From NCBI RefSeq assembly GCF_029868855.1, contig NZ_JARWOV010000186.1:62001-126000 (forward strand): a DNA stretch of 64,000 nt, read 5' to 3'. This DNA is from Nocardia carnea (lineage in GTDB: Bacteria > Actinomycetota > Actinomycetes > Mycobacteriales > Mycobacteriaceae). Shown piece by piece: positions 50,930-60,130 of this stretch; the stretch's first letter is position 1, and every line of letters starts with the position of its first letter. The notes below the pieces were generated by a model that saw only the letters and a program-made list of their open reading frames with translations, made no database searches and had not been told where the DNA came from. The translations under genes and the position numbers were made by a program.

Positions 50930-51074
50930 GAACTGGCACAGCGTCCACACGATGAGCAATACCTGCTTCGGTCAACCTGAACCCTTGCCAGTTCAGACCG
51001 GTGAATGTTCTCGTGGAAGAACCTCGGCAGCAGCGTTTGCTGAGTGGACATACAAGACGAGAGGCAAGCTGGGA

Positions 51075-51836
51075 ATGGAACCGAAAGTGGTGGGGAACGC
51101 CGCCGCTGCCGTCGCCGATATCGGTTCGGGAGCGACTCTGGCGGTCGGCGGATTCGGGCTGTGCGGCGTCCCGGACGCCTTGATCACGGCCATCGCCGAG
51201 GGCGAGGCCACCGGCTTCGAGGTCTACTCCAACAACTGCGGGGTCGACGACTACGGGCTGGGAATCCTGCTGTCCGCCGGTCGTATCGCCCGGGTGACCG
51301 CCTCCTACGTCGGCGAGAACAAGGAGTTCGCGCGCCAGTACCTCGGCGGCGAACTCGAGGTCGAACTCCTCCCGCAGGGCACGCTCGCCGAACGACTACG
51401 CGCCGGTGGCGCGGGTATCCCCGCCTTCTATACACCGGCCGGGGTCGGGACACCGATCAGTGAGGGCGGGCTGCCGTGGCGGTATGGGCCGGACGGTTCG
51501 GTCGCGGTCGCCTCACCGCCGAAAGAGGTGCGAGTGTTCGGTGGCCGGCGCTATGTGCTCGAGGAGAGCATCGTCGCCGATTACGCCCTCGTCCACGCCG
51601 CCGTCGGCGATACCGACGGCAACCTGGTGTTCGAGAAAACGGCGCTGAACTTCAACCCGCTGGCCGCGATGGCCGGGCGGGTGACCATCGCCCAGGTCGA
51701 GGAACTCGTCGCCCCCGGCGAACTCGATCCGGCGCATGTGCATCTGCCGGGGGTGTTCGTCCAGCGGATCGTGCACACCGGACCGCAGAACAAACGAATC
51801 GAGAAGCGCACCGTACGGCAGGAGGCCACCCGATGA
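51075..51836 (+). CDS. CoA-transferase subunit A (3-oxoacid / 3-oxoadipate type)
   Basis: A 253-residue class I CoA-transferase alpha subunit: [48 protein letters not shown], and [49 protein letters not shown] is the family C-terminal part. With subunit B it moves CoA from succinyl-CoA to acetoacetate or 3-oxoadipate. Length and sequence are closest to the ScoA/PcaI group; the IclR regulator hints at an aromatic-acid pathway. The ATG at 51075 lies after the IclR-type half-site; a frame from 50952 would cross the promoter. Confidence 0.9.
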   Translation: MEPKVVGNAAAAVADIGSGATLAVGGFGLCGVPDALITAIAEGEATGFEVYSNNCGVDDYGLGILLSAGRIARVTASYVGENKEFARQYLGGELEVELLPQGTLAERLRAGGAGIPAFYTPAGVGTPISEGGLPWRYGPDGSVAVASPPKEVRVFGGRRYVLEESIVADYALVHAAVGDTDGNLVFEKTALNFNPLAAMAGRVTIAQVEELVAPGELDPAHVHLPGVFVQRIVHTGPQNKRIEKRTVRQEATR

Positions 51837-52477
51837 GCTGGACACGCACCGAAATGGCAGCCCGCGCGGCCCGCGAACTCCTCCCCGGTGAATATGTCAA
51901 CCTCGGCATCGGCCTGCCCACCCTGATTCCCAACCACCTGCCCGACGGCGTGAAGGTCGTCCTGCACAGCGAGAACGGCATCCTCGGCACCGGCCCCTAC
52001 CCCACCGAGGATGCGGTCGACGCCGATCTCATCAACGCCGGAAAGGAAACCGTCACCGTCGAACCGGGCGCCGCGTTCTTCGACTCCGCACTCTCGTTCG
52101 GCATGATCCGCGGCGGCCATATCGACACCGCGGTCCTGGGCGGTATGCAGGTCTCGCGAACCGGCGACCTGGCCAACTGGATGGTGCCCGGCGCCATGGT
52201 CAAAGGTATGGGCGGCGCGATGGACCTCGTCCACGGCGCCCGCCGGGTGATCGTGCTGATGGAACACACCACCCGCGACGGCTCCCCCAAGATCGTCGAC
52301 ACGTGCACCCTGCCGCTCACCGGACAAGCCGTCGTGCACCGCGTGATCACCGACCTCGCCGTTCTCGATATCACCGGCGGACGGGTGATCCTGCGCGAAA
52401 CCGCACCCGGGGTCAGCGTGGAACAGGTGCGACAAGCGACCGGAACGGCACTCACTGTTGCCACCGCGCCGGCCTGA
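51833..52477 (+). CDS. CoA-transferase subunit B (3-oxoacid / 3-oxoadipate type)
   Basis: A 214-residue beta subunit: [37 protein letters not shown] with catalytic Glu47 in [19 protein letters not shown], and [31 protein letters not shown]. It starts at the ATG at 51833, overlapping subunit A's stop (ATGA), giving 1:1 synthesis. It forms the active heterodimer or heterotetramer with subunit A. Confidence 0.92.
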   Translation: MSWTRTEMAARAARELLPGEYVNLGIGLPTLIPNHLPDGVKVVLHSENGILGTGPYPTEDAVDADLINAGKETVTVEPGAAFFDSALSFGMIRGGHIDTAVLGGMQVSRTGDLANWMVPGAMVKGMGGAMDLVHGARRVIVLMEHTTRDGSPKIVDTCTLPLTGQAVVHRVITDLAVLDITGGRVILRETAPGVSVEQVRQATGTALTVATAPA

Positions 52478-52739
52478 CACCGAAGACAAGGTGTGCGGCG
52501 GGAGGCCCACCACGCCAGGCGGTTTATCGTGAAGAGCAGGAGGTTTCCGGACCCAGCAACTGTCCGCACAGCACCCGACGACCCATCCGCTGCGAAGCCC
52601 GACAGAATACCCTTGTGGTAACGTCAACAGTGACAGTTTCGGCAAAGTAGCGCACCGCGGAGGCTTCATGGCCGGCTAGCCTCGACAGACCCCGTACTGC
52701 GCCTTGCCGATATCACACCAGCGAGGAAGTGGGTTCGAG

Positions 52740-53534
52740 ATGGCGAAGCAGGGAACCGCGACGAAGCGCCCGAGACGCGAACGCGGCTCTCTCAACCCCG
52801 ACGATATCGTCGCGGGCGCATTCGAACTCGCCGAAGAGATCTCGATCGACAATCTGAGCATGCCGTTGCTGGGCAAGCATCTCGGCGTCGGCGTCACGAG
52901 CATCTATTGGTACTTCCGCAAGAAGGAAGAACTACTCAACGCGATGACCGATCGAGCGCTACGGCAGTACGCGTTCGAGACGCCTTTCATCGAAGCCGAA
53001 GACTGGCGCGAAACCCTGCGCAAACACGCACAGACCATGCGGCAGACCTTCCTCGGCAACCCCATCCTGTGTGATCTGATCCTGATCAGGTCGGCCCTGA
53101 GCAAACAGGCGGCACGGCTCGGCGGCAAGCAGACGGAGCGGGTGATCGCCAGCCTCGTCGAGGCCGGATTCTCCTTGGAGGCCGCCGTCGAGACGTACTC
53201 TCGGGTGCAATTGCACGTACACGGATTCGTTGTGCTGCAACGCCTCTCCGACAAGAACCGCGAGCTCAGTCCCGAATCCACCGCATACTACGAGAACGTG
53301 ATCATCGACCCGGAGACCACTCCACTGCTGGCGCAGGCCGCCGCCAAGGGGTACCACTCCGGAGCGCCGGACGACCGGAACTTCGAGCACGGGCTGGACT
53401 CCATTCTCGACCACGCTTCCCGGTTGCTCTCGGGAAGCGAACACAAGCAGAAGAAGCCCGCACCGGCGCGACGTACAACCCGTTCGACAGCCGCGAAGAC
53501 GGGTAGAGCTCGGACGCGCGCCGCGGCCGAGTAA
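52740..53534 (+). CDS. TetR family transcriptional regulator with basic C-terminal tail
   Basis: A 264-residue TetR protein: LNPDDIVAGAFELAEEISIDNLSMPLLGKHLGVGVTSIYWYFRKKEELLNAMTDRAL, the layout of Mce3R-like/KstR-like actinobacterial repressors. The last ~30 residues (KQKKPAPARRTTRSTAAKTGRARTRAAAE) are a lysine/arginine/alanine-rich tail that may add non-specific DNA binding. It starts at the ATG at 52740 with GAGGAAG. It stands alone, convergent with the VWA gene, and may control the downstream AveC/CbbQ/GMC/mce region. Confidence 0.88.
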   Translation: MAKQGTATKRPRRERGSLNPDDIVAGAFELAEEISIDNLSMPLLGKHLGVGVTSIYWYFRKKEELLNAMTDRALRQYAFETPFIEAEDWRETLRKHAQTMRQTFLGNPILCDLILIRSALSKQAARLGGKQTERVIASLVEAGFSLEAAVETYSRVQLHVHGFVVLQRLSDKNRELSPESTAYYENVIIDPETTPLLAQAAAKGYHSGAPDDRNFEHGLDSILDHASRLLSGSEHKQKKPAPARRTTRSTAAKTGRARTRAAAE

Positions 53535-53708
53535 CCCACCCCAAGTTGCCGATCCCCAGGTCGGCGCCCCGGTTGGGCATGACATACCGGGACTTCGGTC
53601 GCTGAGCCTGCACAGCCACTGCCGTGCACGGGTCCCGGCCACTCGTCGGCCACAACACGCGTATCCGCGACTGTTACCGCTGCCCGGCCGTCCCTGGGTG
53701 AGCTCGCG

Positions 53709-55403
53709 TCATCCGCGGCGCGGTTTCGGCGCGCTGAATTCCCGTATACCGGCCAGGAACAGTTCGTCCATACGCGGGCTCAGCTCGGCGAGGGTGGCGG
53801 CGGTGGCGTAGCCGGCGGCGCCGAAGATACGCTCGAGCATTTCGGCGTCTGTCTCGCCGCCGAGTGACAGGCACAGACAACCGACGCCGTCGCCACGGAG
53901 TTCTTCGACTGCCTTCCGGGTGTCGGCCTCGGCGTAGCGGCCGTCGTAGCCGTCCTCGTAGGGCAACCCGTCGGACAGCAGGAGCAGCAGCCGATTCTGT
54001 GTGCCCGATCGGGTTTTGAGGATATCGCCCGCGCCGCGGATACCGGCACCGAGGCGCGTGTACCCGGAGGGCCGGGTCCGGTTGAGCCGTGCTTGCCCGG
54101 CGGCGCCGAAACGCTGTCCGAATGTTTTGATCGCCGAGAGCTGGATCGCCTGGCGGCCGTGTGACCGGAACGCGTAGACAGCGACGCGGTCGCCTAATTC
54201 TTCCAGTGTTACGGCCAGAGTCGCGGCTGCGCGGCGCTGGTGGTCGTGCACCGTGAAGCCGTTGTGGTCTGCATCTGTGGCGGAGCCGGAAGCATCGAGC
54301 AGGATGAGCACACCGAGATCCCGTGCCAATTTCCGGCGTTCGCTGTATATGTGTTCGCGTGGTGAGTAGCCTGAGCGCAGGTCGACGAAAAGACCGATGA
54401 GCGCTTCGGTGTCGAATTCGTCGCCTTCGGGCCGGCCACGCAGCATTGTGGAGCCCGTGCCGACCCGGGCAAGGCGTCGGCGCAGCATATCGTCGCGTGA
54501 GACACCCTCGGCCAGGTTGTCGGCCTCGGCTGTAACCGGGAAATCGACAACCCGGCACCATTCGGGGCGGTACCGCCGGCGGTGGACATCCCATTCCGGG
54601 TAGAGGATGCCGCTCACCCCAGCGACGACGCTGGGCATGCCGTCATCGGTGAATCGGATGTGCGTTTTCCATGGCCTTGTTCGGTCGGCTCCGATCCTGC
54701 GCCCACCACGAGGCACTGTGCGCGCCGAGGTACCGGCGCCGGCGGGCCCGGCCCCTGCCACGGCCGCCCGCATGCTGCCACGTTCATTGCGGAAGAAGTT
54801 CATCAAACTTCGCACGCTGAACAGTGGATTCCGAAACAGATTCCCGATTTCACCATCCCGGGTCTGCTCATCATCGGCCGCGGACTCGCCGGGCTCATCC
54901 GAGTCCAGGAGCAGCTGCCTGTCGGAGGGGCGCGCACTCGCCGCAATATCACCGATGCACAGGAGGGAGGGGTCGATGACACCGAACCAGTCCGGCGGAT
55001 CGGCGACCGGTCGGCGCGTCCGGGCCACTGCGAGTGATTCCTCGGCGGTCGCGGTACCGGTTTTCCTGCCGCAAGGCAGTTCAGCAGCGCGCAAGACCGG
55101 ATCCGGCAGCTGGGCGAGAACCCGCTGTCCCTCCAGGGCCAGATAGCGACGTGCCAGTGTCGGTCGTCGCCGCAATGCCTTCACCACAGGCGGAGCCAGG
55201 CTTCCCGCACCGAGAAGTGCGGCCTGCACGAGTACCTCCCGACGCTGCTCGACACCAGGCCGGCCGGACGTGATGAAGATGGTCCGGCCGGTGGTATGCG
55301 CGGCCATCCCGGTCTCCGACCACGCGATCTGCACAGACCGGCCGGCGAGAAAGGTCGCCAGCAAACGAAACCGGTCCGGGCCATCGGGGTCGTCCGCGGT
55401 CAT
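53709..55403 (-). CDS. VWA-domain protein, NorD/CbbO-like
   Basis: A 564-residue protein whose C-terminal von Willebrand A domain has a complete MIDAS-type motif D370-A-S-G-S374 with Asp377, then VAVYAFRSHG and LLLLLSDGLPYEDGYDGRYAEADTRKAVEELR. The N-terminal half is helical and matches NorD-type proteins. NorD/CbbO partners work with a MoxR-type ATPase (NorQ/CbbQ) to load metal or remodel a client enzyme. Its ATG at 55403 overlaps the stop of the CbbQ-like gene (ATGA). No nitric-oxide reductase or Rubisco genes are in the window. Confidence 0.88.
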   Translation of the reverse strand: MTADDPDGPDRFRLLATFLAGRSVQIAWSETGMAAHTTGRTIFITSGRPGVEQRREVLVQAALLGAGSLAPPVVKALRRRPTLARRYLALEGQRVLAQLPDPVLRAAELPCGRKTGTATAEESLAVARTRRPVADPPDWFGVIDPSLLCIGDIAASARPSDRQLLLDSDEPGESAADDEQTRDGEIGNLFRNPLFSVRSLMNFFRNERGSMRAAVAGAGPAGAGTSARTVPRGGRRIGADRTRPWKTHIRFTDDGMPSVVAGVSGILYPEWDVHRRRYRPEWCRVVDFPVTAEADNLAEGVSRDDMLRRRLARVGTGSTMLRGRPEGDEFDTEALIGLFVDLRSGYSPREHIYSERRKLARDLGVLILLDASGSATDADHNGFTVHDHQRRAAATLAVTLEELGDRVAVYAFRSHGRQAIQLSAIKTFGQRFGAAGQARLNRTRPSGYTRLGAGIRGAGDILKTRSGTQNRLLLLLSDGLPYEDGYDGRYAEADTRKAVEELRGDGVGCLCLSLGGETDAEMLERIFGAAGYATAATLAELSPRMDELFLAGIREFSAPKPRRG

Positions 55404-56218
55404 GAGCGGGGCAGGACGGCGTCGACGAGTTCGCCCAGTGCACGGACTACTTCGTCATCGTCGGACAGCGCCTGTACGACAGCCGACTGGACAGCACTGC
55501 GCAGACTCAGCCCTTCCGCGACCAGGCCGCCTGCGAGGATCAGCATCCTCGTGGACGACACTTCTCGTAGCGGCGCCCCGTCCAGATTCCGGATAGCGTT
55601 GCCCAGGGTCACCAGCGCACGCGCCGTATCCTCGTCGATCCCGGCTTCGTGGGATACCACCTCGGTTTCGACCTCGGCCGGCGGAAAGCCGAGTTCGATG
55701 GCGATGAACCGCTGCCGGGTCGACTCCTTGAGGTTCTTCAAAACACTCTGATAGCCGGGATTGTACGAGATCACCAGCTGAAACCCGGGCGCCGCCGACA
55801 AGGTCGCCCCGAGCCGGTCGACCGGGAGTTCGCGACGATGGTCGGCCAGTGGATGGATCACCACGGTGGTGTCCTGACGTGCCTCCACCACCTCGTCCAA
55901 ATAGAAGATGGCACCTTCGCGCACAGCCCGCGTCAAAGGCCCGTCCACCCACACTGTTTCTCCGCCCTTCAGCAGGAAACGACCCACGAGGTCCGCCGAC
56001 GTCAGGTCCTCGTGCCCGGCTACGGTGATCAGATCGCGGCCGATCTCGGCCGCCATGGCCTCCACGAACCGCGTCTTTCCACACCCGGTGGGGCCTTTCA
56101 GCAACACCGGCAGACCGCGACGGGCAGCTGCGCGGAACACTTCCGCTTCGTTGCCGACCGACTTGTAGAACGGCGTCGCTGAAACAGCGCGTACATCAGG
56201 GTTATCGGTCAGTATCAT
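55400..56218 (-). CDS. CbbQ/NirQ/NorQ-type MoxR AAA+ ATPase
   Basis: A 272-residue AAA+ protein: Walker A GPTGCGKT (42-49), Walker B IFYLDEV (about 104-110), the loop LTSADLVGRFLLKGGETVWVDGPLTRAVREG typical of CbbQ/NorQ, sensor SYNPGYQ and the CbbQ_C-like end (SSTRMLILAGGLVAEGLSLRSAV). It forms a hexamer that powers activation of a client enzyme together with the VWA protein. It starts 24 bases after the AveC-like gene, so the client may be that protein or the nearby oxidoreductase. Confidence 0.92.
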   Translation of the reverse strand: MILTDNPDVRAVSATPFYKSVGNEAEVFRAAARRGLPVLLKGPTGCGKTRFVEAMAAEIGRDLITVAGHEDLTSADLVGRFLLKGGETVWVDGPLTRAVREGAIFYLDEVVEARQDTTVVIHPLADHRRELPVDRLGATLSAAPGFQLVISYNPGYQSVLKNLKESTRQRFIAIELGFPPAEVETEVVSHEAGIDEDTARALVTLGNAIRNLDGAPLREVSSTRMLILAGGLVAEGLSLRSAVQSAVVQALSDDDEVVRALGELVDAVLPRS

Positions 56219-56242
56219 CGGTTTCCCAATCCCCCGACGACG

Positions 56243-57385
56243 TCAGTTGCCGGGATTGCAGCGCTGGGACTGCTGGTCGATATGGGCGGGCCTGCCATCG
56301 GGTTGCCCGATCTGCCAGGTGCTTCCCGCGCCGGCGGTGAACGGTCCGGGAGCGCCCTCGGACTCGTAATACCCGTGTGGGTCCCATGTCTTCGCTGCCG
56401 GGTACGGCCACGGGCAGGCGACAGTGGATGCGGCGCCGGTCGCACGCAAGACCCAGAACGCCGAACTGAAACTGAACATCATGACGCTCAGGACGATCGC
56501 CATCACCAAGAAGGTGGCCAGGTTCGGACGCCGGTCGTGGAACTCGAACCGCCGCGCGATCTTCTCCGCCTGGGAACGCCCGGTATCGTCTCGATAGAGC
56601 AACAGTGACGCCGGAATCATCACGATCGTGATCAGTACACTCGCCCACAGCAGCGGAAACTGCGTGTTCTTGCCGGCATTGATCGAGCCGAACTCGACGA
56701 CATGCGTGTAGGTCAGGAACTGGGTGTGTACCAGGAATACTTCCAGGAGGATGTCCCAGATCACGCCACAGATGAACGTCAGCACGGCCAGGGAAATCAA
56801 GGGGTGGCGCCACACGAACGAGTCCGGCCCCCGACGCCGTTGAACGGCGCGCAGGATCGGCATCACCAGGAAGTACGGGAGCAGGATGTAGGGCGCGTAG
56901 ACGAACGAGGTCAACGGCTCGATCACCGGAGAAAGGTTGAGCCACGGCCACTCTCGCGGAAAGTGCCAGAGGTCCGGGTTGTAGACCAGGCCGATGGCCC
57001 AGTTGTTGTACGGGTCGACCCACAACAGCGTGCTGGTCGCAATGACCATCAGGATCACCGGGTGCCCCGGATGCCGCCGCCAGCCCCAGACGCAGGCGAT
57101 GACGGTGGCAATGAACAGGACGACGCCCAAAAGCTGTCCCACAGTGAGCCAATCGATCTCTGACCACAGTGGCTCGACCGGCGGTGGTTTGTCCGCTCCG
57201 CCGGGATTACGGTTGTCCGGTGATGCCGGGCCGTGCTTCTCGGCGGTCGCGAAAACGACGCCGGCCACCACCGCGGCGACAGCCCAGCACGCGAGTGCCT
57301 TCCACGACCACAACCGGGCTGTGCCCGGTGGCGTGATATCGCTGTCGGGCTTTACGGGAACTCGCTTCGGTTCGGTTGATTTCAT
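56243..57385 (-). CDS. AveC-like (spirocyclase AveC family) membrane protein
   Basis: A 380-residue integral membrane protein with about seven hydrophobic helices. Conserved loop motifs are DPYNNWAIGLVYNPDLWHFPREWPWLNLSPVIEPLTSF and FSSAFWVLRATGAASTVACPWPYPAAKTWDP. These motifs match the AveC family, whose founder has both spirocyclase and dehydratase activities on avermectin precursors. Most homologues in mycolic-acid bacteria are uncharacterised. It is first in an operon with CbbQ-like and NorD-like genes and divergent from a MarR gene. The identification rests on remembered motifs, so the function is tentative. Confidence 0.72.
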   Translation of the reverse strand: MKSTEPKRVPVKPDSDITPPGTARLWSWKALACWAVAAVVAGVVFATAEKHGPASPDNRNPGGADKPPPVEPLWSEIDWLTVGQLLGVVLFIATVIACVWGWRRHPGHPVILMVIATSTLLWVDPYNNWAIGLVYNPDLWHFPREWPWLNLSPVIEPLTSFVYAPYILLPYFLVMPILRAVQRRRGPDSFVWRHPLISLAVLTFICGVIWDILLEVFLVHTQFLTYTHVVEFGSINAGKNTQFPLLWASVLITIVMIPASLLLYRDDTGRSQAEKIARRFEFHDRRPNLATFLVMAIVLSVMMFSFSSAFWVLRATGAASTVACPWPYPAAKTWDPHGYYESEGAPGPFTAGAGSTWQIGQPDGRPAHIDQQSQRCNPGN

Positions 57386-57507
57386 GACACTCCATGCTGA
57401 TCCTCGAGCCCCCCTGGGCGTGTAAACGGCTTCCGCCTCGATCTGAAGAGTAACCCAAGGTAGTTCAGAAAACGTATATTTAGGCGAATGTAGTAAAGTA
57501 CCAGGTC

Positions 57508-57975
57508 GTGAGCGACACCATTGGCGCTGCCGACGACGCTGATATCATCGACTTCCTCAGTGCCGTAACCGATGTCCGGCGGATGATCTCGAACCTGACT
57601 CTGCCGGTGGCGCGAAAGCGCCGGATATCCGAACGCGCACTCGGAATCATCTTCCTGGTCCACGCCGGCCTCGACCGTCCGGGACTCTTGATCGACTATC
57701 TGAATGTGCTGCCGAGCACGATCACCTCCGATGTGGAGAAGCTGGTCGCTGCGGGGCTGTTGGGGCGGACGTCATCCCCCACCGACCGCCGAGTCATCAA
57801 ACTCGAGGTGACCCCGCGGGGTGTTGCGACACAACAGCAGTCGTTGCGCGAGCTGCACGAGTTCTTTCGCGCCGGGGCCGCCGGAGTATCGCTCGACGAA
57901 CTACATGCCTGTATCGCCACCCTTCGAAAACTCAGCGGAGAACCGCAGCCGATCGTGCCGAATCCGCTGCGATAG
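57508..57975 (+). CDS. MarR-type winged helix regulator
   Basis: A 155-residue protein with a MarR-like winged helix: LGIIFLVHAGLDRPGLLIDYLNVLPSTITSDVEKLVAAGLLGRTSSPTDRRVIKLEVTPRGVATQQ, including the D-R-R wing. It starts at a GTG. It is divergent from the AveC-like gene with 122 bases between, and convergent with the GMC oxidoreductase. It probably controls the AveC/CbbQ/NorD operon. Confidence 0.88.
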   Translation: MSDTIGAADDADIIDFLSAVTDVRRMISNLTLPVARKRRISERALGIIFLVHAGLDRPGLLIDYLNVLPSTITSDVEKLVAAGLLGRTSSPTDRRVIKLEVTPRGVATQQQSLRELHEFFRAGAAGVSLDELHACIATLRKLSGEPQPIVPNPLR

Positions 57976-58078
57976 ACCGGAACAGGCGACCATCCCCGAG
58001 ATAGGAAGTGTTCCGTGGCCTTCACCAGGGGCGGCGACAGTCTGCTCGCTGCCGTGCCGACAGCCGAGCCGGAGCACG

Positions 58079-59728
58079 TCATCGACAGCCCGTGATCAGC
58101 TCGGCTGCGCGCTCACCGATCATCATCGCCGCGGCGTTCGTGTTGCCACCGACGATATGCGGCATGATCGAAGCGTCGGCCACCCGCAGCCCGTCGACGC
58201 CGTGCACACGCAACTGCGGGTCGACCACCGAATCACCCTCTGTCCCCATCCGGCAGGTGCCGACCGGGTGATACACGCCTGAGGCATTGCGTCGCACGAA
58301 ATCCGCCGGGTCTGCGCCGGTCTTACCGGAACCGGGCAGCACTTCACGGCCTACGCCGGGGGCAACCGCGCCGTGGGCAACCGTCTCCCGCACAAGCTCC
58401 ATGCCGGCGATCAATGTCGCGAGGTCCCGCGGTTCCGCCAAGTAGTTCGGGTCGATCAGCGGGGCGGCGAACGGGTCGGTCGACGCGAGCCGCACCGTCC
58501 CCCGGCTCTCGGGATAGAGCATGGTGGGCAGGAGCGTCAGCGACGGTGACGGGTCAGCGGCCAAGTGGAGTCCTGGCTCGTCCTGGTTTTCCGGATAGCT
58601 CATCGGGAGGATGAACATTTGCAGGTCGGGAACATCGGCGCGACTCCGCACACCACTGTCCACGAAAGCTACGGCTTCGAACAGGGTGTGCGCCAGATAC
58701 GTCGACCGCGGGCGCACACATTCACGCACCATTGCCCCGGCAAAACTCGCCGGCGATGCGCTGCGCCCACTGGGCGCGAGATAGGACATCGGGACGAATA
58801 GATGGTCGTGCAGATTATCGCCCACGGGCAGATCGGCGATGACTTCGATCCCGTGCTCACGCAGGTGCGCAGGATGGCCGATTCCGGAGAGCATCAACAG
58901 GCGCGGCGAACCCAGTGATCCCGCACTGACGATGACTTCACGGTCGGCACGGGCAGGTTCGATCGGACGCCGGTTACCGGCCGCAACCAGTTCCACACCG
59001 ACCGCGCGGCCGTTCTCCACGAGCACCCGGGTTGCGGTCACACCGCTTACCACCTGGAGATTCGGGGGGGCATCCGACAGGTATCCGCGATCGGTTCCTA
59101 CCCGCCGGCCCGCGCTGGTGCTCTGCTGTAGCGCGGCGACACCGGCCTGCCGAACCCCGTTGTAGTCGTCGTTCGCCTGGACGCCCGTGATCGCCGACAA
59201 CGCGGACATGAAGCTTTGTGTCACCGGAGCCAGCCCGGTGGTCCGCTCTACCGCGATCGGACCGGCCCCGCCACGCAGGTCACTCGGCCCATCCTCGAAA
59301 CTTTCCAGCCGCCGGAACGAAGGGAGTACGTCGGAGAACCCCCAGCCGGCGGCGCCGGCACCTGCCCAGTCGTCGTAGTTCTGCCGGTTTCCGCGCACGA
59401 ACGCCATCCCGTTGATCACACTTCCACCGCCGAGGGCACGACCATGGGACTGAGGAAGCCTGCGGCCACTCATGTGTCGCTGCGGAATCGTGTACGCGGG
59501 CCAGGTGATACGACGTTGCAACAACGTCATCGCGTGGATCGCTCCGCACATTCCGGGGATCGTGACGAGTGGCCCTCGCAGCCTGCGACCCGACTCGATC
59601 AGCGTAACGGTGGCGCCGGTGTCGGCCAATCGCCGAGCGACGACGGCGCCCGCGCTGCCCGACCCCACGACTACGTAGTCTGCCGATCTCGAGTTGGCGA
59701 AGCCCTTGCTCGAACGTGCCCGCTTCAT
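58079..59728 (-). CDS. GMC family FAD-dependent oxidoreductase
   Basis: A 549-residue glucose-methanol-choline oxidoreductase: FAD motif YVVVGSGSAGAVVARRLADTGATVTLIESG near residue 18, PQSHGRALGGGSVINGMAFVRGNRQNYDDWA, SAGSLGSPRLLMLSGIGHPAHL, and the C-terminal YHPVGTCRMG with the active-site His, ending GGNTNAAAMMIGERAAELI. It oxidises an alcohol, with electrons going to O2 or a carrier. The ATG at 59728 has GGAGG at good spacing. It is divergent from the mce operon, so it may act on an alcohol or sterol-like compound that Mce imports. Confidence 0.92.
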   Translation of the reverse strand: MKRARSSKGFANSRSADYVVVGSGSAGAVVARRLADTGATVTLIESGRRLRGPLVTIPGMCGAIHAMTLLQRRITWPAYTIPQRHMSGRRLPQSHGRALGGGSVINGMAFVRGNRQNYDDWAGAGAAGWGFSDVLPSFRRLESFEDGPSDLRGGAGPIAVERTTGLAPVTQSFMSALSAITGVQANDDYNGVRQAGVAALQQSTSAGRRVGTDRGYLSDAPPNLQVVSGVTATRVLVENGRAVGVELVAAGNRRPIEPARADREVIVSAGSLGSPRLLMLSGIGHPAHLREHGIEVIADLPVGDNLHDHLFVPMSYLAPSGRSASPASFAGAMVRECVRPRSTYLAHTLFEAVAFVDSGVRSRADVPDLQMFILPMSYPENQDEPGLHLAADPSPSLTLLPTMLYPESRGTVRLASTDPFAAPLIDPNYLAEPRDLATLIAGMELVRETVAHGAVAPGVGREVLPGSGKTGADPADFVRRNASGVYHPVGTCRMGTEGDSVVDPQLRVHGVDGLRVADASIMPHIVGGNTNAAAMMIGERAAELITGCR

Positions 59729-60130
59729 CCAAAACCTCCGTGGTCCCACTGCCCTCGAGATAGTATTTCAGAATCCGAACTTACTGTACAACAGCACACT
59801 GTAATGCTTATAGTTCCTTTTACTGTTGCTCGGCGAAAGCTGACCGGCAAGTAGCAGCCGCCGATAATGAGAACCTTTGGACCAGCACTTTCTTGGAGGA
59901 TCGATGGATCGACAGCAACGTATCCGCCGCCTGGATGATCGATCGCTTCCTTGCGAAGATCGGCGAGCTGCGATGCATGATCTGAACTGTTCATCATGCG
60001 CATCTCGGCAAACGTGACGCCGGTGCTCCAGCGACCGGCCGGCGCCTTGCTCCCGCGGGTGCTCATGCGACTGCCGCATCGACCTCCGGTTCGCCCCGAG
60101 CGATATCACCGGTTGACGGAAGGGTGACCG
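59729..60130. other. 402-base divergent promoter region between GMC gene and mce operon
   Basis: No supported gene. A small minus-strand frame (59725-60066) has no family match and overlaps the GMC start. The first 100 bases are AT-rich relative to the surroundings and contain the palindrome-like element at 59781-59804. Confidence 0.5.
59781..59804. promoter_or_regulatory. Imperfect inverted repeat before GMC/mce genes
   Basis: TTACTGT, ten bases, ACTGTAA-like arm: the 24-base element has TTAC-n-GT mirrored by AC-n-GTAA. A further ACTGT follows at about 59823. It is a candidate operator for a regulator of both divergent units. Confidence 0.35.

Noticed and set aside
57976..58055. CGGAACA...TGTTCCG inverted repeat after the MarR gene
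   Set aside because: Seven-base arms with a loop of more than 20 bases and no T-run; too weak to call a terminator.
59725..60066. 113-codon minus-strand frame upstream of the GMC gene
   Set aside because: It overlaps the GMC start, lacks a ribosome site and resembles no known family; left as part of the intergenic region.
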